From the NCBI GenBank assembly GCA_963575745.1, contig CAUYUJ010016160.1, positions 273,178 through 337,177 on the forward strand: a stretch of 64,000 bases of DNA, written 5' to 3'. This DNA comes from Prorocentrum cordatum (Eukaryota > Sar > Dinophyceae > Prorocentrales > Prorocentraceae). The position numbers were made by a program, and so were the translations under genes. This document shows positions 63,405 through 64,000 of the stretch, one piece after another. The notes below the pieces were generated by a model. The model ran no database searches. It was not told where the DNA came from and was given only the letters and a program-made list of their open reading frames with translations. Numbering within the stretch: position 1 is the first letter of the stretch; every line of letters begins with the position of its first letter.

Positions 63405-63875
63405 GTCTTGCGGCTATGTGGCCGCCGTCTCCGCCCTGTCGCCACCTCGTCGCCGCCAGTCGTCTGGGCCATGTCTTCGGTCTAGCGGCTATGTGGCCAC
63501 CGTCGCCGCCTCGTCTCTGGCTCGTCTCCGCCTCGTCGCCGCCCGTCGCCGCCGTTGTAGTGCACCACATAGATTGCACGAAAAGGTTTCGCGCCTGCGG
63601 CGCATACTTTGATCGCTCACAACATAGACTGTACGACATAGATGTCACAACATAGATTGCGCAGCCTAGATTTTGCACAACCGTATGATTTGCACCACAT
63701 AGGCTGCACGACATCGATTGCGCCATAGAAGTTGCACAGCATAAGTTGCACCACGTATATTGCACACTATAGATTGTACAGCATAGGTTGTACAACGACG
63801 ATTGCACCATATACGTTGCAAAACACAGGTCCGTCCGCAACAATTGCGCAGCATATATTGCAGAATGGATGTTGC
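63405..63875. repeat. GTCGCC-rich block followed by CATAGATTGCACCA array
   Basis: 63405-63550 is CGTCGCCGCC/TATGTGGCC text with a partial direct repeat (GTCTTGCGGCTATGTGGCCG at 63405, GTCTAGCGGCTATGTGGCCA at 63479). From 63555 a roughly 17-bp unit (CACCACATAGATTGCAC) repeats with variation to 63870. Confidence 0.75.
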
Positions 63876-64000
63876 ACCACATAGGGGTCTCCTTCATCCT
63901 TGCCCCCCTCTCCACCCTCTGCAAAATGCAAAAAAATACTATGCGCGCGCACTCGTTTATCACATACCATCAGTTTTCAATAACCCATTGCAAACAACAA

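Noticed and set aside
1-64000. Relict spliced-leader sequence (tell-tale of recycled cDNA genes)
   Set aside because: No stretch resembling the conserved CCATTTTGGCTCAAG block was found on reading the plus strand; a computed search of both strands would be needed to be certain.

Overview
This looks like a piece of a dinoflagellate nuclear genome. The reasons are very low gene density, moderately high GC, long G-rich and C-rich microsatellites, many dispersed and tandem repeats, exon-like fragments of secreted or membrane proteins, and a retroelement whose RNase H is followed by a Cys-rich tail of a kind I associate with dinoflagellates. A Prorocentrum-like species is my best guess, but the genus cannot be settled from sequence alone. 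I saw no bacterial operon, rRNA, convincing tRNA, CRISPR array, or dinoflagellate spliced-leader relict.

Three coding loci can be defended. (1) 6416-7747 (+) encodes a Cys-rich secreted or membrane-anchored protein with eight 34-residue Gly/Pro repeats; Cys-rich coding continues past the stop in the other two frames. (2) 30897 to about 31180 plus about 32320-33132 (+) is a glycosyltransferase related to the GT domain of PLOD-type collagen lysyl hydroxylases. It is split by an intron of about 1.1 kb that carries a copy of the dominant repeat of the window, and it ends in a C-terminal membrane segment. (3) 56077-58239 and 58137-58633 (+) is a 5'-truncated non-LTR retrotransposon: end of the RT, zinc knuckle, intact RNase H, then a frameshifted Cys-rich tail. 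A few exon-like ORFs are listed with low confidence.

The rest is repeats, and these are the most interesting part. A modular G-rich repeat (R1, based on CTTGGGGCC) occurs at least eleven times on both strands, usually with two conserved cores about 140-200 bp apart; two copies about 50 kb apart (1490-2482 and 52455-53455) match over about 1 kb and end in a hairpin plus a (TA)n tract. Three short inverted-terminal-repeat families are visible: MITE-1 (four copies, three with perfect 5-bp target duplications), MITE-2 (GATGCATCG-rich) and MITE-3 (GAAGA duplication). They nest: MITE-1 sits in the 3' terminal repeat of MITE-2 at 51.3-51.8 kb, and the truncated retrotransposon sits inside a MITE-1 copy at 56.0-59.7 kb.

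Layout: 0-5 kb diverged tandem repeats and R1; 5.4-6.3 kb hairpin, GGA tract and CATAG/TTGC array; 6.4-8.0 kb Cys-rich gene; 8-20 kb R1 copies, CT and AT tracts; 20.7-21.4 kb fold-back structure and MITE-1; 21.8-25 kb CT, ATC and GGA tracts and MITE-2; 25.3-28.4 kb a satellite block (12-bp GATC repeats, inverted arms with a 68-C homopolymer, 81-bp units); 28.5-29.5 kb very long GGA tract; 30.9-33.1 kb glycosyltransferase; 34-36.4 kb GGA, 105-bp tandem, MITE-3 and GAC tracts; 36.4-52 kb mostly unrecognised sequence with microsatellites, MITE-1, MITE-2 and MITE-3; 52.4-55.3 kb R1 and satellites; 56-59.7 kb nested mobile elements; 60-64 kb microsatellites and a terminal CATAG/TTGC array. The genes do not form a functional unit.
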